In this document: one piece after another, positions 52,120 to 60,851 of the stretch
Numbering within the stretch: position 1 is the first letter of the stretch
Layout of the letters: every line of letters begins with the position of its first letter
NCBI RefSeq assembly: GCF_004016445.2
Contig: NZ_SADT02000005.1
Span: 434,001 to 498,000 of the forward strand
DNA length: 64,000 bases
Direction of reading: 5' to 3'
Source: Mesorhizobium sp. M2E.F.Ca.ET.219.01.1.1
GTDB taxonomy: Bacteria > Pseudomonadota > Alphaproteobacteria > Rhizobiales > Rhizobiaceae
Notes under the pieces: model-generated
The model's database searches: none
What the model was told of the DNA's origin: nothing
Seen by the model: the letters and a program-made list of their open reading frames with translations, nothing else
Made by a program: the position numbers and the translations under genes

Positions 52120-52650
52120 ATGTCGATCAAGCCGCTCATCATCCTTCCCGATCCCGTCCTGCGCCAGGTTTCCAAGCCGGTGGAGCGCGTCGACGCCAAC
52201 TTGCGCCAGCTCGCCGACGACATGCTGGAGACCATGTATGACGCGCCGGGCATCGGCCTTGCCGCGATCCAGATCGGCGAGCCGCGGCGGCTGCTGGTGA
52301 TCGATCTCGCCAAGGAAGGTGAGCCGCCGGAACCGCATGTTTTCATCAATCCCGAAGTGCTCGAGAGTTCCGACCAGCGTTCCGTCTATGAGGAAGGCTG
52401 CCTGTCGATCCCCGACTATTATGCCGAGGTCGAGCGCCCGGCCTCCGTGCGGGTGAAATATCTCGACCGCGACGGCAAATTGCAGGAGATGCAGGCCGAG
52501 GGGCTGATGGCCACCTGCCTGCAGCACGAGATCGACCATCTCAACGGCGTGCTGTTCATCGACCACATCTCGAAGCTGAAGCGCGACATGGTGGTGCGCA
52601 AGTTCAAGAAGCTCGCCAAGGACAAGGCGCCGGGCAAGATGGTGGGCTAG
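52120..52650 (+). CDS. def: Peptide deformylase
   Basis: The 176-residue metallohydrolase removes the formyl group from nascent proteins. All three motifs are present: GIGLAAIQIG (44-53), EGCLS with Cys94 (92-96) and HEIDH (136-140). GGTGAG precedes the ATG. It opens an operon with fmt, a GNAT gene and truA; fmt follows after 57 bp. Confidence 0.97.
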   Translation: MSIKPLIILPDPVLRQVSKPVERVDANLRQLADDMLETMYDAPGIGLAAIQIGEPRRLLVIDLAKEGEPPEPHVFINPEVLESSDQRSVYEEGCLSIPDYYAEVERPASVRVKYLDRDGKLQEMQAEGLMATCLQHEIDHLNGVLFIDHISKLKRDMVVRKFKKLAKDKAPGKMVG

Positions 52651-52707
52651 GGGCCGTTTCGGCCGCGCGAGCACCTGAGCCTACCGCAAACAGGATCGCA
52701 GGACCTC

Positions 52708-53643
52708 ATGCCGCTTCGCGTCATCTTTATGGGCACGCCGGATTTTTCCGTGCCGACCTTGCGCGCCATCGCCGAGGCCGGCCACGAGATCGCGGCCGTC
52801 TACACCCAGCCGCCGCGTGCCGCCGGCCGCCGTGGGCTGGAATTGACGCCCTCGCCGGTGCAGCGCGAGGCCGAGCGGCTGGGGCTCGAAGTGCGCACGC
52901 CGACATCGCTGAAGGGTGAGGCGGAGCAGGCGGCTTTCGCTGCCCTGCAGGCCGATGTCGCCGTCGTCGTCGCCTACGGGTTGCTGCTGCCGAAAGCCAT
53001 TCTGGACGCGCCGAGGCTGGGTTGCCTCAACGGCCATGCCTCGCTTTTGCCACGCTGGCGTGGTGCTGCTCCCATCCAGCGTGCCATCATGGCCGGCGAT
53101 GCCGAAACCGGCATGATGGTCATGAAGATGGAAGAGGGTCTGGATACCGGGCCGGTGGCAATGGTTGAAAAAGTCGCCATCGCACCCGATATGACGGCCG
53201 GCGAATTGCATGACCGCCTGATGGCTCAGGGCGCTTCGCTGATGGTCGAGGCGCTCGCGCAGTTGGGGATAAATTGTCTGACATTTACCCCGCAGGCGAC
53301 GGAAGGGGTGACCTACGCCCGAAAGATCGATAAATCGGAGACACGCGTAGACTGGACGCGGCCTTCTGGCGAAGTCCACAATCACATTCGCGGCCTCTCG
53401 CCCTTCCCGGGCGCGTGGTGCGAGGTCGAAATTGGCGGCCGCATGGAGCGGCTGAAACTGCTTCGCTCGACGCTCTCGGATGGCGTCGGCGAGTCGGGAG
53501 GAATTCTCGATGACCGGCTGACGGTCGCCTGCGGGGCAGGCGCGGTCAGGCTGGTCGAAGTTCAACGGGCGGGCGGAAAGCCTGCCGCCGCGCAGGAGTT
53601 TCTGCGCGGAGCCAAGATCGAAAAAGGAACGAAACTCACATGA
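52708..53643 (+). CDS. fmt: Methionyl-tRNA formyltransferase
   Basis: The 311-residue enzyme formylates initiator Met-tRNA with 10-formyl-tetrahydrofolate. It starts PLRVIFMGTPDFSVPTL and has the catalytic GCLNGHASLLPRWRGAAPIQ region and a C-terminal OB-fold domain. The stop overlaps the ATG of the acetyltransferase gene by 4 bp. Confidence 0.97.
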   Translation: MPLRVIFMGTPDFSVPTLRAIAEAGHEIAAVYTQPPRAAGRRGLELTPSPVQREAERLGLEVRTPTSLKGEAEQAAFAALQADVAVVVAYGLLLPKAILDAPRLGCLNGHASLLPRWRGAAPIQRAIMAGDAETGMMVMKMEEGLDTGPVAMVEKVAIAPDMTAGELHDRLMAQGASLMVEALAQLGINCLTFTPQATEGVTYARKIDKSETRVDWTRPSGEVHNHIRGLSPFPGAWCEVEIGGRMERLKLLRSTLSDGVGESGGILDDRLTVACGAGAVRLVEVQRAGGKPAAAQEFLRGAKIEKGTKLT

Positions 53644-54146
53644 GCATGATGTCGATACGCGCGGCGACGCCGCGGGATCGCGAGGCCATCCGCCTCGTCG
53701 AAGAGCATGCCTTTGGCCAGCAGGCGGAAGCCGGCCTGGTCGATGCCCTGGTCACCGGCGGCGACGCCGTCGTCGAGCTGGTTGCCGAGGAAGACGGCCA
53801 GGTCGTCGGCCACATCCTGTTTTCCAGGCTTTACGTGCAGAATGGCGGCAAGCGCTTCGCGGCCGTCGCGCTGGCGCCGCTAGCGGTCGAACCGTCGTTT
53901 CATGGCACCGGCATCGGCGGCGCGCTGATCCGCGAAGCGCATGTGCGGCTCAAGGAAGCCGGCGAGACGCTTGCCGTGGTCCTGGGCGATCCGACCTATT
54001 ACGGTCGTTTTGGTTACGCCCATGACCGCGCCGCAAAGTTCGAGAGCGAGTATCAGGGCGAAGCGCTGCAGGCTTTGGCCTGGGGCGACGCGCCGGAGAC
54101 CGGCAGACTGGTCTACGCTACCGCTTTCACAGCGCTCGCCGCCTAG
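53640..54146 (+). CDS. GNAT-family N-acetyltransferase in the def-fmt operon
   Basis: The 168-residue protein has acetyl-CoA loop FHGTGIGGALI and the YYGRFGYAHD segment typical of the YhbS-like group. It starts MSMMSIRAATPRDRE within the fmt stop, so it is translationally coupled. The position between fmt and truA suggests a link to translation or protein N-termini, but this is inference. Confidence 0.9.
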   Translation: MSMMSIRAATPRDREAIRLVEEHAFGQQAEAGLVDALVTGGDAVVELVAEEDGQVVGHILFSRLYVQNGGKRFAAVALAPLAVEPSFHGTGIGGALIREAHVRLKEAGETLAVVLGDPTYYGRFGYAHDRAAKFESEYQGEALQALAWGDAPETGRLVYATAFTALAA

Positions 54147-54170
54147 GCGAGCGCCGACCAACCGCAGAAC

Positions 54171-54926
54171 ATGCCGCGTTTTCGGCTCGATATCGAATAT
54201 GACGGCAGCCAGTTCGCCGGCTGGCAGCATCAGGCCGATCAGCCCTCGGTGCAGCAGGCGATCGAGCAGGCGATCGAAAAGTTCTGCGGTGAAGACGTAA
54301 GAATACGTGCCGCCGGCCGCACCGATGCCGGCGTGCACGCCACAGCGCAGGTGGCGCATGTCGATCTTGCCAGGGACTGGCCTGGCGACAAGGTGCGCGA
54401 CGCGGTGAATGCCCATCTGCAGGCGGCCGGCGCGCGCGTAGTCATCCTCAAGGCGGGCGTCGTCGCCGACGACTTCGACGCGCGCTTTTCCGCCACCGGC
54501 CGCCGCTATCTCTATCGCATCCTCAACCGTCGCGCCCCGGCGGCGCTGGAAAAGGGCAAGGCCTGGTGGGTTCCGAAGCGGCTCGACGCCGAGGCCATGC
54601 ACGAAGCTGCCAAGGTGCTGCTTGGCAAGCACGACTTCACCACCTTCCGCTCCACTCAGTGCCAGGCCGAAAGCCCGGTCCGCACGCTTGACCGCCTCGA
54701 CGTCAGCCGCAATGGCGATTTCATCGAGGTGCGGACCTCGGCACGCTCCTTCCTGCACAACCAGGTCCGCTCGATGGTCGGCTCGCTGCGGCGCGTCGGC
54801 GACGGTTCCTGGGGCGCCGCCGATCTCAAAGCGGCGCTTGAAGCGCGCGACCGCGCCGCCTGCGGCCAGGTGGCGCCGCCGGACGGGCTGTTTCTTGTCG
54901 GGGTGGATTATCCGGAAGACGTCTGA
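54171..54926 (+). CDS. truA: tRNA pseudouridine(38-40) synthase
   Basis: The 251-residue enzyme modifies uridines 38-40 in tRNA anticodon arms. The catalytic Asp52 lies in AAGRTDAGVHA, and ARSFLHNQVRSMVG near the C-terminus is conserved in TruA. It closes the def-fmt operon, 25 bp after the GNAT gene, and converges on the toxin remnant. Confidence 0.97.
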   Translation: MPRFRLDIEYDGSQFAGWQHQADQPSVQQAIEQAIEKFCGEDVRIRAAGRTDAGVHATAQVAHVDLARDWPGDKVRDAVNAHLQAAGARVVILKAGVVADDFDARFSATGRRYLYRILNRRAPAALEKGKAWWVPKRLDAEAMHEAAKVLLGKHDFTTFRSTQCQAESPVRTLDRLDVSRNGDFIEVRTSARSFLHNQVRSMVGSLRRVGDGSWGAADLKAALEARDRAACGQVAPPDGLFLVGVDYPEDV

Positions 54927-54938
54927 GACTGGCGCCGA

Positions 54939-55257
54939 TCAGCCGGCGTCGTCCCGGCGAGTTCGTCCGACCAGTTCGCTCCGCCGTAGAACAAGGCGCA
55001 AAATCACGACCCGCTCAGGCTCAACGATGAAAGCGACGGCGATCCGGTATTTCAAAACCGACGACACGAAGGCCCGGCCGCAGGTCATCGCGGCGCGTGC
55101 CACGTTCGGAGCCATGCTCGAGACCCTCGCAGAACGCCCGTATTCGACGATCATAGCCGTCCGCTGTGATGGGGCTGCTGGCTTCAGCAACAATGGTGTA
55201 GATGCGGTCGAGATCGTCGCTGGCATCAAGCGAGTAGCCGACGTCTCGGCGCTTCAC
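54939..55257 (-). pseudogene. ParE-type toxin gene with a frameshift
   Basis: The reading frame starts at GTG 55257 (VKRRDVGYSLDASDDLDRIY), overlapping the antitoxin stop as GTGA. It reads as a RelE/ParE toxin up to GLRVVGFE. The C-terminal part KYRIAVAFIVEPERVVILRL continues in the +1 frame, ending at 54939. The switch falls at a run of four Ts on the minus strand (55054-55057); removing one T restores a ~105-residue toxin. It is probably an inactivated toxin. A sequencing error or slippage site is an alternative. Confidence 0.75.
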
Positions 55258-55535
55258 GGTTTCTTCTGCGAATGGATCTCGTGGCGCTTGCACGCCCGCT
55301 CGGCCATTTCCGCAGGCGAAATGACTTTATCAGGGTTTGTCGTCAACGCATCATAGGTCGGTGCGACTTCCTCGCGGAGCCAACGTTCCACTGCGGCGTC
55401 CCGTTCCTGGAGGGCGCGAAGCCCCGCGCGGATGACTTCGCTGCTGGTCGCATAGGTGCCCGAGCGGACGAGTTGATCGATGAAGGCGGCTTGCTCCGCC
55501 GGCAGGCTGAAGGTGCGTTTTTCGGTGGCGGACAT
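55254..55535 (-). CDS. ParD/CC2985-family antitoxin
   Basis: The 93-residue protein has an N-terminal ribbon-helix-helix (TEKRTFSLPAEQAAFIDQLV, then SGTYATSSEVIRAGLRAL) and an acidic, flexible C-terminal half that would neutralise the toxin. The start MSATEKRTF at 55535 has GGAGAG upstream and lies just below an inverted-repeat operator. It is intact although its toxin is frameshifted. Confidence 0.88.
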   Translation of the reverse strand: MSATEKRTFSLPAEQAAFIDQLVRSGTYATSSEVIRAGLRALQERDAAVERWLREEVAPTYDALTTNPDKVISPAEMAERACKRHEIHSQKKP

Positions 55536-55557
55536 AGCTTCTCTCCACGAGGAGAAC

Positions 55558-55576
55558 GGTATGAAACTATCATACC
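55558..55576 (-). promoter_or_regulatory. Inverted-repeat operator of the parD-parE module
   Basis: GGTATGA and TCATACC form a perfect 7-bp inverted repeat with a 5-bp spacer. TATGAT on the minus strand (55574-55569) overlaps it and could be the -10 box. The antitoxin ATG lies about 22 bp downstream. ParD-type proteins normally repress their own operon through such sites. Confidence 0.68.
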
Positions 55577-55617
55577 ACTTTGCCCATGAATTGAAAGACT
55601 TTGTCAATCGGTCAGGA

Positions 55618-56223
55618 TCAGCCCGTCGTGCTGTCCGGTATGTCGATGCCGAGCAGAGCCTGGAGGCCGAACAGGACGAGCAGCGAGGCGATGAACATGC
55701 CGACAAAGACGGCGGTGCCCACGGCGGCGCCCTTGCCGATCGACGCGTTGGTCATGCGCCAGGTCAGCAGCGCCGACAGCGCGAACAGGAACAGCGAGAC
55801 AAGGCTGCTGACCTCGCTGGTTGAGGGCAGGAACAGCCTGAGCAGCGCCGAGGGCAGCATCAGCCAGGCGATGATCGCCGACGCCCAGTTGGAGGCAACG
55901 ACATAGTGGACGAAGCGGCCGCCGATGCCGGCGCGCGGCGCGACCAGCGCCAGCGCCACCAGCGGCAGCACCCAGGAGCCGATATCTACGGTCGCCAGTC
56001 GGATCAGCATGCCGAGGCGCCCGGCGAAGGCCTCCGGATCGCCGATCTCGTTGGCAATCCCGACCCAGCCGACGATCAGCGCCGGCGCGGCCACGACGAT
56101 GGCGAAGAAGGAGTTCCAGAAACCGTCCGCCGAAAGGTCGAGCAGGCGCAGCCCGTCAGCCTTGCCGAACATCAGCCGCCAGGCGCCGGCCAGCGAAGAG
56201 TAGGTTTCGTCCGCCGATAGCAT
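55618..56223 (-). CDS. Polytopic membrane protein of unknown function
   Basis: The 201-residue protein has five hydrophobic segments after a soluble N-terminal ~45 residues (LSADETYSSLAGAWRLMFG). MLSADE at 56223 begins 2 bp after the dapE stop, so the two genes are coupled. The pattern fits Yip1-like or DUF-type inner-membrane proteins, but no family is claimed. Confidence 0.78.
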   Translation of the reverse strand: MLSADETYSSLAGAWRLMFGKADGLRLLDLSADGFWNSFFAIVVAAPALIVGWVGIANEIGDPEAFAGRLGMLIRLATVDIGSWVLPLVALALVAPRAGIGGRFVHYVVASNWASAIIAWLMLPSALLRLFLPSTSEVSSLVSLFLFALSALLTWRMTNASIGKGAAVGTAVFVGMFIASLLVLFGLQALLGIDIPDSTTG

Positions 56224-56225
56224 GG

Positions 56226-57425
56226 TCACGAAAGGCCTTTTGCGAACCAGTCTTCGATGAAGCGTTCGTAGATCCGCGTCAGCGTCTCGAGGTCGGCAAG
56301 CGCGACGCGCTCGTCCACCATATGCATGGTCTTGCCGACCAGCCCGAACTCGACCACCGGGCAGTAATCCTTGATGAAGCGCGCGTCCGACGTGCCGCCG
56401 GAGGTGGAGAGCGCCGGCGTCTTGCCGACCACCGCCTTGACCGAGCTGCTCAGCGTATCGATCAGCCTGTCGTCGCGGGTGAGGAAGACATGGCTCGGCC
56501 GGTCGCGCCAGACAAGCTCGTAGTCGACCGGCGTCTTCTTGCCCGGCCGGTACTTCTTGCGCCCCGCCGCCTGGTCGAGCCGGTTGTGGATCTCGGCCTG
56601 TATCGTTTCGGCGTCCCATGTGTCGTTGAAGCGGATGTTGAACGTCGCCGTCGCCTTGGCCGGGATGACATTGGTCGCCGGATTGCCAACGTCGATCGAC
56701 GTCACTTCGAGATTGGTCGGCTGGAAATCCTTGGTTCCCTTGTCGAACACGGGATGGAGCAGCGCGTCGACGAGGCTCATCAGCCCGCGCACCGGGTTAT
56801 CGGCAAGCTGCGGATAGGCGGCATGGCCCTGGCGTCCGTTCACGGTCACGCTGCCAGACAGCGAGCCGCGTCGCCCGATCTTGATCATGTCGCCCAGCGC
56901 ATCCGGATTGGTCGGCTCGCCGACGATCGAGGCGTCCCATTTCTCGCCCTTGGCCGCCGCCCAGCCGAGCAGCTTGGTGGTGCCGTTGATCGCCGGTCCT
57001 TCCTCGTCGCCGGTGATGAGCAGCGAGACCGAGCCTTTCGGGCCGCCGTTTTTCTCCACGTGGCGCGCCACCGCGGCGATGAAGCAGGCGATGCCGCCCT
57101 TCATGTCGACGGCGCCGCGGCCATACATCTCGCCTTTGGCGATTTCGGCGGCGAAGGGGGGATGCGTCCATGCCGATTCGTCGCCCACCGGCACGACATC
57201 GGTATGGCCGGCAAACATCAGATGGGGGCCATTGCCCGAGCGCCGCGCATAGAGGTTCTCGATGTCCGGCGTGCCGTCCTCCGAGAAGACCGGACGCTCG
57301 ACCGAGAAACCGAGCGGCTTCAGCATCTGTTCCAGTGCGGCAAGCGCCCCACCTTCGGCGGGCGTCACGGAAGGGCAGCGGATCAGGGCGGCAAGATTCG
57401 CGGCGGGATCGGTCGGCAGTGTCAT
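56226..57425 (-). CDS. dapE: Succinyl-diaminopimelate desuccinylase
   Basis: The 399-residue M20 metallohydrolase has AGHTDVVPVG, YGRGAVDMKGG and the catalytic ITGDEEGPA. It frees LL-diaminopimelate in lysine and peptidoglycan synthesis. The start MTLPTDPAANL at 57425 gives the usual length; 57461 is an alternative. The matching dapD lies 2.4 kb away on the same strand, with unrelated genes between. Confidence 0.95.
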   Translation of the reverse strand: MTLPTDPAANLAALIRCPSVTPAEGGALAALEQMLKPLGFSVERPVFSEDGTPDIENLYARRSGNGPHLMFAGHTDVVPVGDESAWTHPPFAAEIAKGEMYGRGAVDMKGGIACFIAAVARHVEKNGGPKGSVSLLITGDEEGPAINGTTKLLGWAAAKGEKWDASIVGEPTNPDALGDMIKIGRRGSLSGSVTVNGRQGHAAYPQLADNPVRGLMSLVDALLHPVFDKGTKDFQPTNLEVTSIDVGNPATNVIPAKATATFNIRFNDTWDAETIQAEIHNRLDQAAGRKKYRPGKKTPVDYELVWRDRPSHVFLTRDDRLIDTLSSSVKAVVGKTPALSTSGGTSDARFIKDYCPVVEFGLVGKTMHMVDERVALADLETLTRIYERFIEDWFAKGLS

Positions 57426-57541
57426 GGGCAAAGCGATAGTCGAAAGCGTTTGTCGTGTCACGGTGGCAGATGATCGCCGGTCATGCCGCCGACAATATGG
57501 TTTTCATCACGTATAGTTGCGGGCCAAGCGGGGACGAATGC

Positions 57542-58576
57542 ATGGCCAGCAAAACAAGCACCATCGCGATTGCCGGCGCCGGCAGCATCGGCTGCTATGT
57601 CGGCGGCTGCCTGGCGCTCGCCGGACGCAAGGTTGTTTTCCTCGGCCGCGGCCGCCTCGTCGAGACCACGCGCCAGGGCGGACTGCGGATCAGCGATCTT
57701 GACGGCCGCGACCGCCGCCTCGAGGCGCAAGCGATTTCAGCCACCGACGATCCGGCGATCGCGTTGCGCGAGGCGGACGTCGTCCTGGTGGCGGTGAAGA
57801 GCGGCGCGACCGGGGAAATGGCGAAGCTGATCGCCGCCCACGGGCGCCCGGATGCCGTGGTGGTCAGCCTGCAGAACGGCGTCGACAATGCGGACAGGCT
57901 GCGCGCCGCGCTCCCGGGACGGCGGGTGCTGACCGGCATGGTGATGTTCAACGTCGTCCAGTCGCCGGACGGCGAGCTGCCGTTTCGCGTTCATCGCGCC
58001 AGCCAGGGCGAGGTGATGATCGACCAGGGCGTCGATGGCCTCGCCGACCTGCTCGATGTCGACGGGCTTCCCGTCGAAGCGCGCACCGACATGAAGGCGG
58101 TGCAGTGGAGCAAACTGCTGATGAACCTCAACAATGCCCTGGTGGCGCTCTCCGACCTGCCGCTGGCGAGGCAACTGGCCGACCGGCGATGGCGCGTCAT
58201 CCTGGCCGCCCAGATCGACGAGGCGCTCGCCGCGATGAAGGCGGCGGGGATCGCGCCGGCGCGCATCACCGGCCTGCCGCCGGCGCTGCTGCCGAAAGTG
58301 CTGCGGCTGCCCGACTGGCTGTTCGGCCTACTGGCGCGCCGCATGCTGGCGATCGATCCCGAAGCCCGCTCGTCGATGTGGGACGATCTCAAACGCGGCC
58401 GCCAGACCGAGATCGATGAATTGCAGGGCGCGGTCATTCGCCAGGCCAGGCAGGCCGGCATCCCGACGCCGATGAACGAACGGGTCGCGGCTCTGGTGCG
58501 TCAGGCGGAAGCGGAAAGGCGCGGCCCGCCGAAGCTGGCTGCCCAGAAGGTCAGAGCAATTCCAGGAAAAGTGTGA
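57542..58576 (+). CDS. Ketopantoate reductase-like protein (PanE/ApbA family)
   Basis: The 344-residue protein has the NADP-binding loop AGAGSIGCYVGG and the dimerisation/catalytic region MKAVQWSKLLMNLNNAL, in which the family Lys is present. It would reduce 2-dehydropantoate to pantoate in CoA synthesis, or a related keto acid. It is somewhat longer than E. coli PanE (303). The last eight codons (VRAIPGKV) and the stop are encoded by a family B repeat. Confidence 0.87.
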   Translation: MASKTSTIAIAGAGSIGCYVGGCLALAGRKVVFLGRGRLVETTRQGGLRISDLDGRDRRLEAQAISATDDPAIALREADVVLVAVKSGATGEMAKLIAAHGRPDAVVVSLQNGVDNADRLRAALPGRRVLTGMVMFNVVQSPDGELPFRVHRASQGEVMIDQGVDGLADLLDVDGLPVEARTDMKAVQWSKLLMNLNNALVALSDLPLARQLADRRWRVILAAQIDEALAAMKAAGIAPARITGLPPALLPKVLRLPDWLFGLLARRMLAIDPEARSSMWDDLKRGRQTEIDELQGAVIRQARQAGIPTPMNERVAALVRQAEAERRGPPKLAAQKVRAIPGKV

Positions 58577-58656
58577 CGCGGTTTTCCGTCAGGAATTGCG
58601 TCAAAACAGAAAGATAGAGCGGTTCGCCGTTTCCGTGAAACGGTGAAACGCTCTAG
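58553..58656. repeat. Intergenic repeat family B, copy 4 (contains two stop codons)
   Basis: It runs from AGAGCAATTCCAGGAAAAG to GTGAAACGCTCTAG. The left end encodes the C-terminus and TGA (58574-58576) of the PanE-like gene. The right end carries the TAG (58655-58653, minus) of the convergent membrane-protein gene. The whole intergenic space is the repeat. Confidence 0.9.
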
Positions 58657-59354
58657 CGGCGGCCCTCGATCAGCGTGATCTTCTGCCAGATCTTGCGAGA
58701 GAGGTTGGAGCTCAGGTTCTCGATGTCGTTGACCCCGTCGATGACGACGTCGTCATTGACCGACTGCGCGAACAGCGCCGCGACCTTGCCGGCGATCGAC
58801 AGCATCTCCGAGCAGTAGTCGAGATAGCGCGCAAGGTCCGCGGCGTTGGTTATGCGGGCGGGCGAGTGCGCGGTCGGCTTGAACTCGGCCGAAAGCGCTG
58901 CCGGGTCCTTAGTCAGCTGGTGCATGTCGATGACATGGATCAGCGAGCGCAGCCCGTGCAGCTGGCGGAACACCTTCTTGCGCTTGATGCGCTCCTCGGT
59001 GCGCACCAGCGCCAGCAGCCCGAGCACGGCCAGGATGACGGTGTTGATGGTCGCCTCGATGCCTTGCATCGACTGCACGGCGTCATCGGCGCCCGAGATG
59101 CGGTCGAGCGGCAGGATCGTGCCCACGAACAGGAACACCGCCACGCCGGCGATGAAGGCCGCGATGATGACGCCGCGCAGCCACCAGATCGGCGTCTCCA
59201 GTTCGCGGGCTGCCTTGGCGAGGTCCCGCGACAGCGACACCAGCTCGGCGGCGACGCCGCGCAGGCCGGCATCCGGAAAACGCTCGCCGATCCGCCCCTC
59301 CAGCCTTTCGGCCGTCTCGATGATCAGTTGCGGATCGAGCGCGCGGTAGCGCAT
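58653..59354 (-). CDS. Membrane protein of unknown function
   Basis: The 233-residue protein has a helical N-terminal part (ERLEGRIGERFPDAGLRGVA), two membrane segments (about 65-85 and 107-122), and a long charged C-terminal region (about 125-230) with RTEERIKRKKVFRQLHGLRS. It starts 7 bp after the stop of the DUF805 gene, so the two form an operon. The family is not recognised. Confidence 0.75.
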   Translation of the reverse strand: MRYRALDPQLIIETAERLEGRIGERFPDAGLRGVAAELVSLSRDLAKAARELETPIWWLRGVIIAAFIAGVAVFLFVGTILPLDRISGADDAVQSMQGIEATINTVILAVLGLLALVRTEERIKRKKVFRQLHGLRSLIHVIDMHQLTKDPAALSAEFKPTAHSPARITNAADLARYLDYCSEMLSIAGKVAALFAQSVNDDVVIDGVNDIENLSSNLSRKIWQKITLIEGRR

Positions 59355-59361
59355 GACGGCC

Positions 59362-59751
59362 TCACGGATCGGCCGGCGCGTTGGTGCGCCTGCCGTAACG
59401 ATTCGGTCCGGGATCGCTGCGGAAACAGGAGAGGACGATGAGCAGGATGGGACCGATGATGAGCGAGATTAGCGCAAAATAGGTCGGCTTGCCGAAATCA
59501 TGGAAGCGTTTTGCCGTCACCGCGAAGGTGGCCCAGGCCGAGATCAGCAGCACGCCCCAGCATATCATGGCCCAGTTCTGACTGGCGGTGGTGTTCAGCT
59601 CCACTCGCGCGAACTGGTAGAACGGGAAAAACTGGACGAGCACCAGCAAAACCCCGGCCAGCGCATAGGCGACCGGGCTCAGCCGCCCCGAAAGGCTGAA
59701 GAACAGCCAGAAGAATTGCGATTTTTCAGACAATCGCGTCCGCTCCGTCAA
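59362..59751 (-). CDS. DUF805-family small membrane protein
   Basis: The protein has up to 129 residues and three to four membrane segments. The DUF805 signature region FFSLSGRLSPVAYA and AKRFHDFGKP is present. No ATG fits: candidates are TTG at 59751, with GGGAG 7 nt upstream inside a family A repeat, or TTG at 59733, with GGAG 9 nt upstream. It is probably co-transcribed with the gene at 58653. Confidence 0.8.
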   Translation of the reverse strand: MTERTRLSEKSQFFWLFFSLSGRLSPVAYALAGVLLVLVQFFPFYQFARVELNTTASQNWAMICWGVLLISAWATFAVTAKRFHDFGKPTYFALISLIIGPILLIVLSCFRSDPGPNRYGRRTNAPADP

Positions 59752-59855
59752 AGCATGTCTCCCGAAAGTGGGAACCGGTTTCGGGACAAAGACATGCGCA
59801 AGATCAAAAACCTAAAGCGCGGGGAGCGAATCTGAAAGATCGCGACGCGCTTTAG
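59750..59855. repeat. Intergenic repeat family A, copy 3
   Basis: It runs from AAAGCATGTCTCCCGAAAGTG to GATCGCGACGCGCTTTAG and fills the space between dapD and the DUF805 gene. Its left end may supply the ribosome site of the latter. Confidence 0.85.
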
Positions 59856-59861
59856 GCAGGA

Positions 59862-60716
59862 TCAATCGCGCAGCAATTCGTTGATCGAGGTCTTGGAGCG
59901 GGTCTTGGCGTCCACGCGCTTGACGATGACGGCGCAGTAGAGGCTCGGACCCGGCTCGCCATTGGGCAGCGGCTTGCCCGGCAGCGATCCGGCGACAACC
60001 ACCGAGTTTGCCGGCACCTCGCCGTAGAACACCTCGCCGGTGGCGCGGTCGACGATCTTGGTGGACTGGCCGATGAACACGCCCATGCCGAGCACGGAGC
60101 CTTCGCGCACGATGCATCCCTCGACCACTTCCGAGCGCGCGCCGATGAAGCAATTGTCCTCGATGATGGTCGGTCCGGCCTGCATCGGCTCCAGCACGCC
60201 GCCGATGCCGACGCCGCCGGAAAGATGCACGTTCTTGCCGATCTGGGCGCAGGAGCCGACCGAGGCCCAGGTGTCGACCATGGTGCCCGAATCAACATAG
60301 GCGCCGACATTGACGAAGGACGGCATCAGCACGGCGCCCGGCGCGACATAGGCCGAGCGGCGCACGATCGAGGACGGCACGGCGCGGAAGCCGGCCTTCT
60401 CGAAATCGACGGCGCTCCAGCCGTCGAACTTCGACGGCACCTTGTCCCACCACACCGCCTGACCGGGACCGCCCTTGATGATCTCCATCGGGTTCAGCCG
60501 GAAGGAGAGCAGCACCGCCTTCTTCAGCCACTGGTTGACCTGCCACTTGCCGTCGTCCTGCCGCTCCGCGACCCGGGCGACACCGCGGTCGAGCAGGTCG
60601 AGCGCCGCCTGGATGGCCTCGCGCGGCTCACCGCGCGTCGCCGTCGAAATCGCCTCGCGCTCCTCGAAAGCCTTTTCGATGGTCGTTTCGAGGTTCGCCA
60701 GATCGGGCTTCGACAT
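59862..60716 (-). CDS. dapD: Tetrahydrodipicolinate N-succinyltransferase
   Basis: The 284-residue left-handed beta-helix enzyme succinylates tetrahydrodipicolinate. The hexapeptide repeats (GAVLMPSFVNVGAYVDSG, then GKNVHLSGGVGIGG) and the C-terminal active-site region match DapD at standard length. It stands ahead of the DUF805/membrane-protein pair on the same strand, with dapE further on. Confidence 0.96.
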   Translation of the reverse strand: MSKPDLANLETTIEKAFEEREAISTATRGEPREAIQAALDLLDRGVARVAERQDDGKWQVNQWLKKAVLLSFRLNPMEIIKGGPGQAVWWDKVPSKFDGWSAVDFEKAGFRAVPSSIVRRSAYVAPGAVLMPSFVNVGAYVDSGTMVDTWASVGSCAQIGKNVHLSGGVGIGGVLEPMQAGPTIIEDNCFIGARSEVVEGCIVREGSVLGMGVFIGQSTKIVDRATGEVFYGEVPANSVVVAGSLPGKPLPNGEPGPSLYCAVIVKRVDAKTRSKTSINELLRD

Positions 60717-60851
60717 GATTTCGCTCCATTACCAAGCTGTTAAGGGGCTCAGCCTTAACCTGTTTAAAAGTCGCGCGGACCCTATGTTAAGGCTTAATGA
60801 GGGTCAATCGCGCCAGCGTCACGGGACGGCGCAGTTAAGGGAATTGGACGG

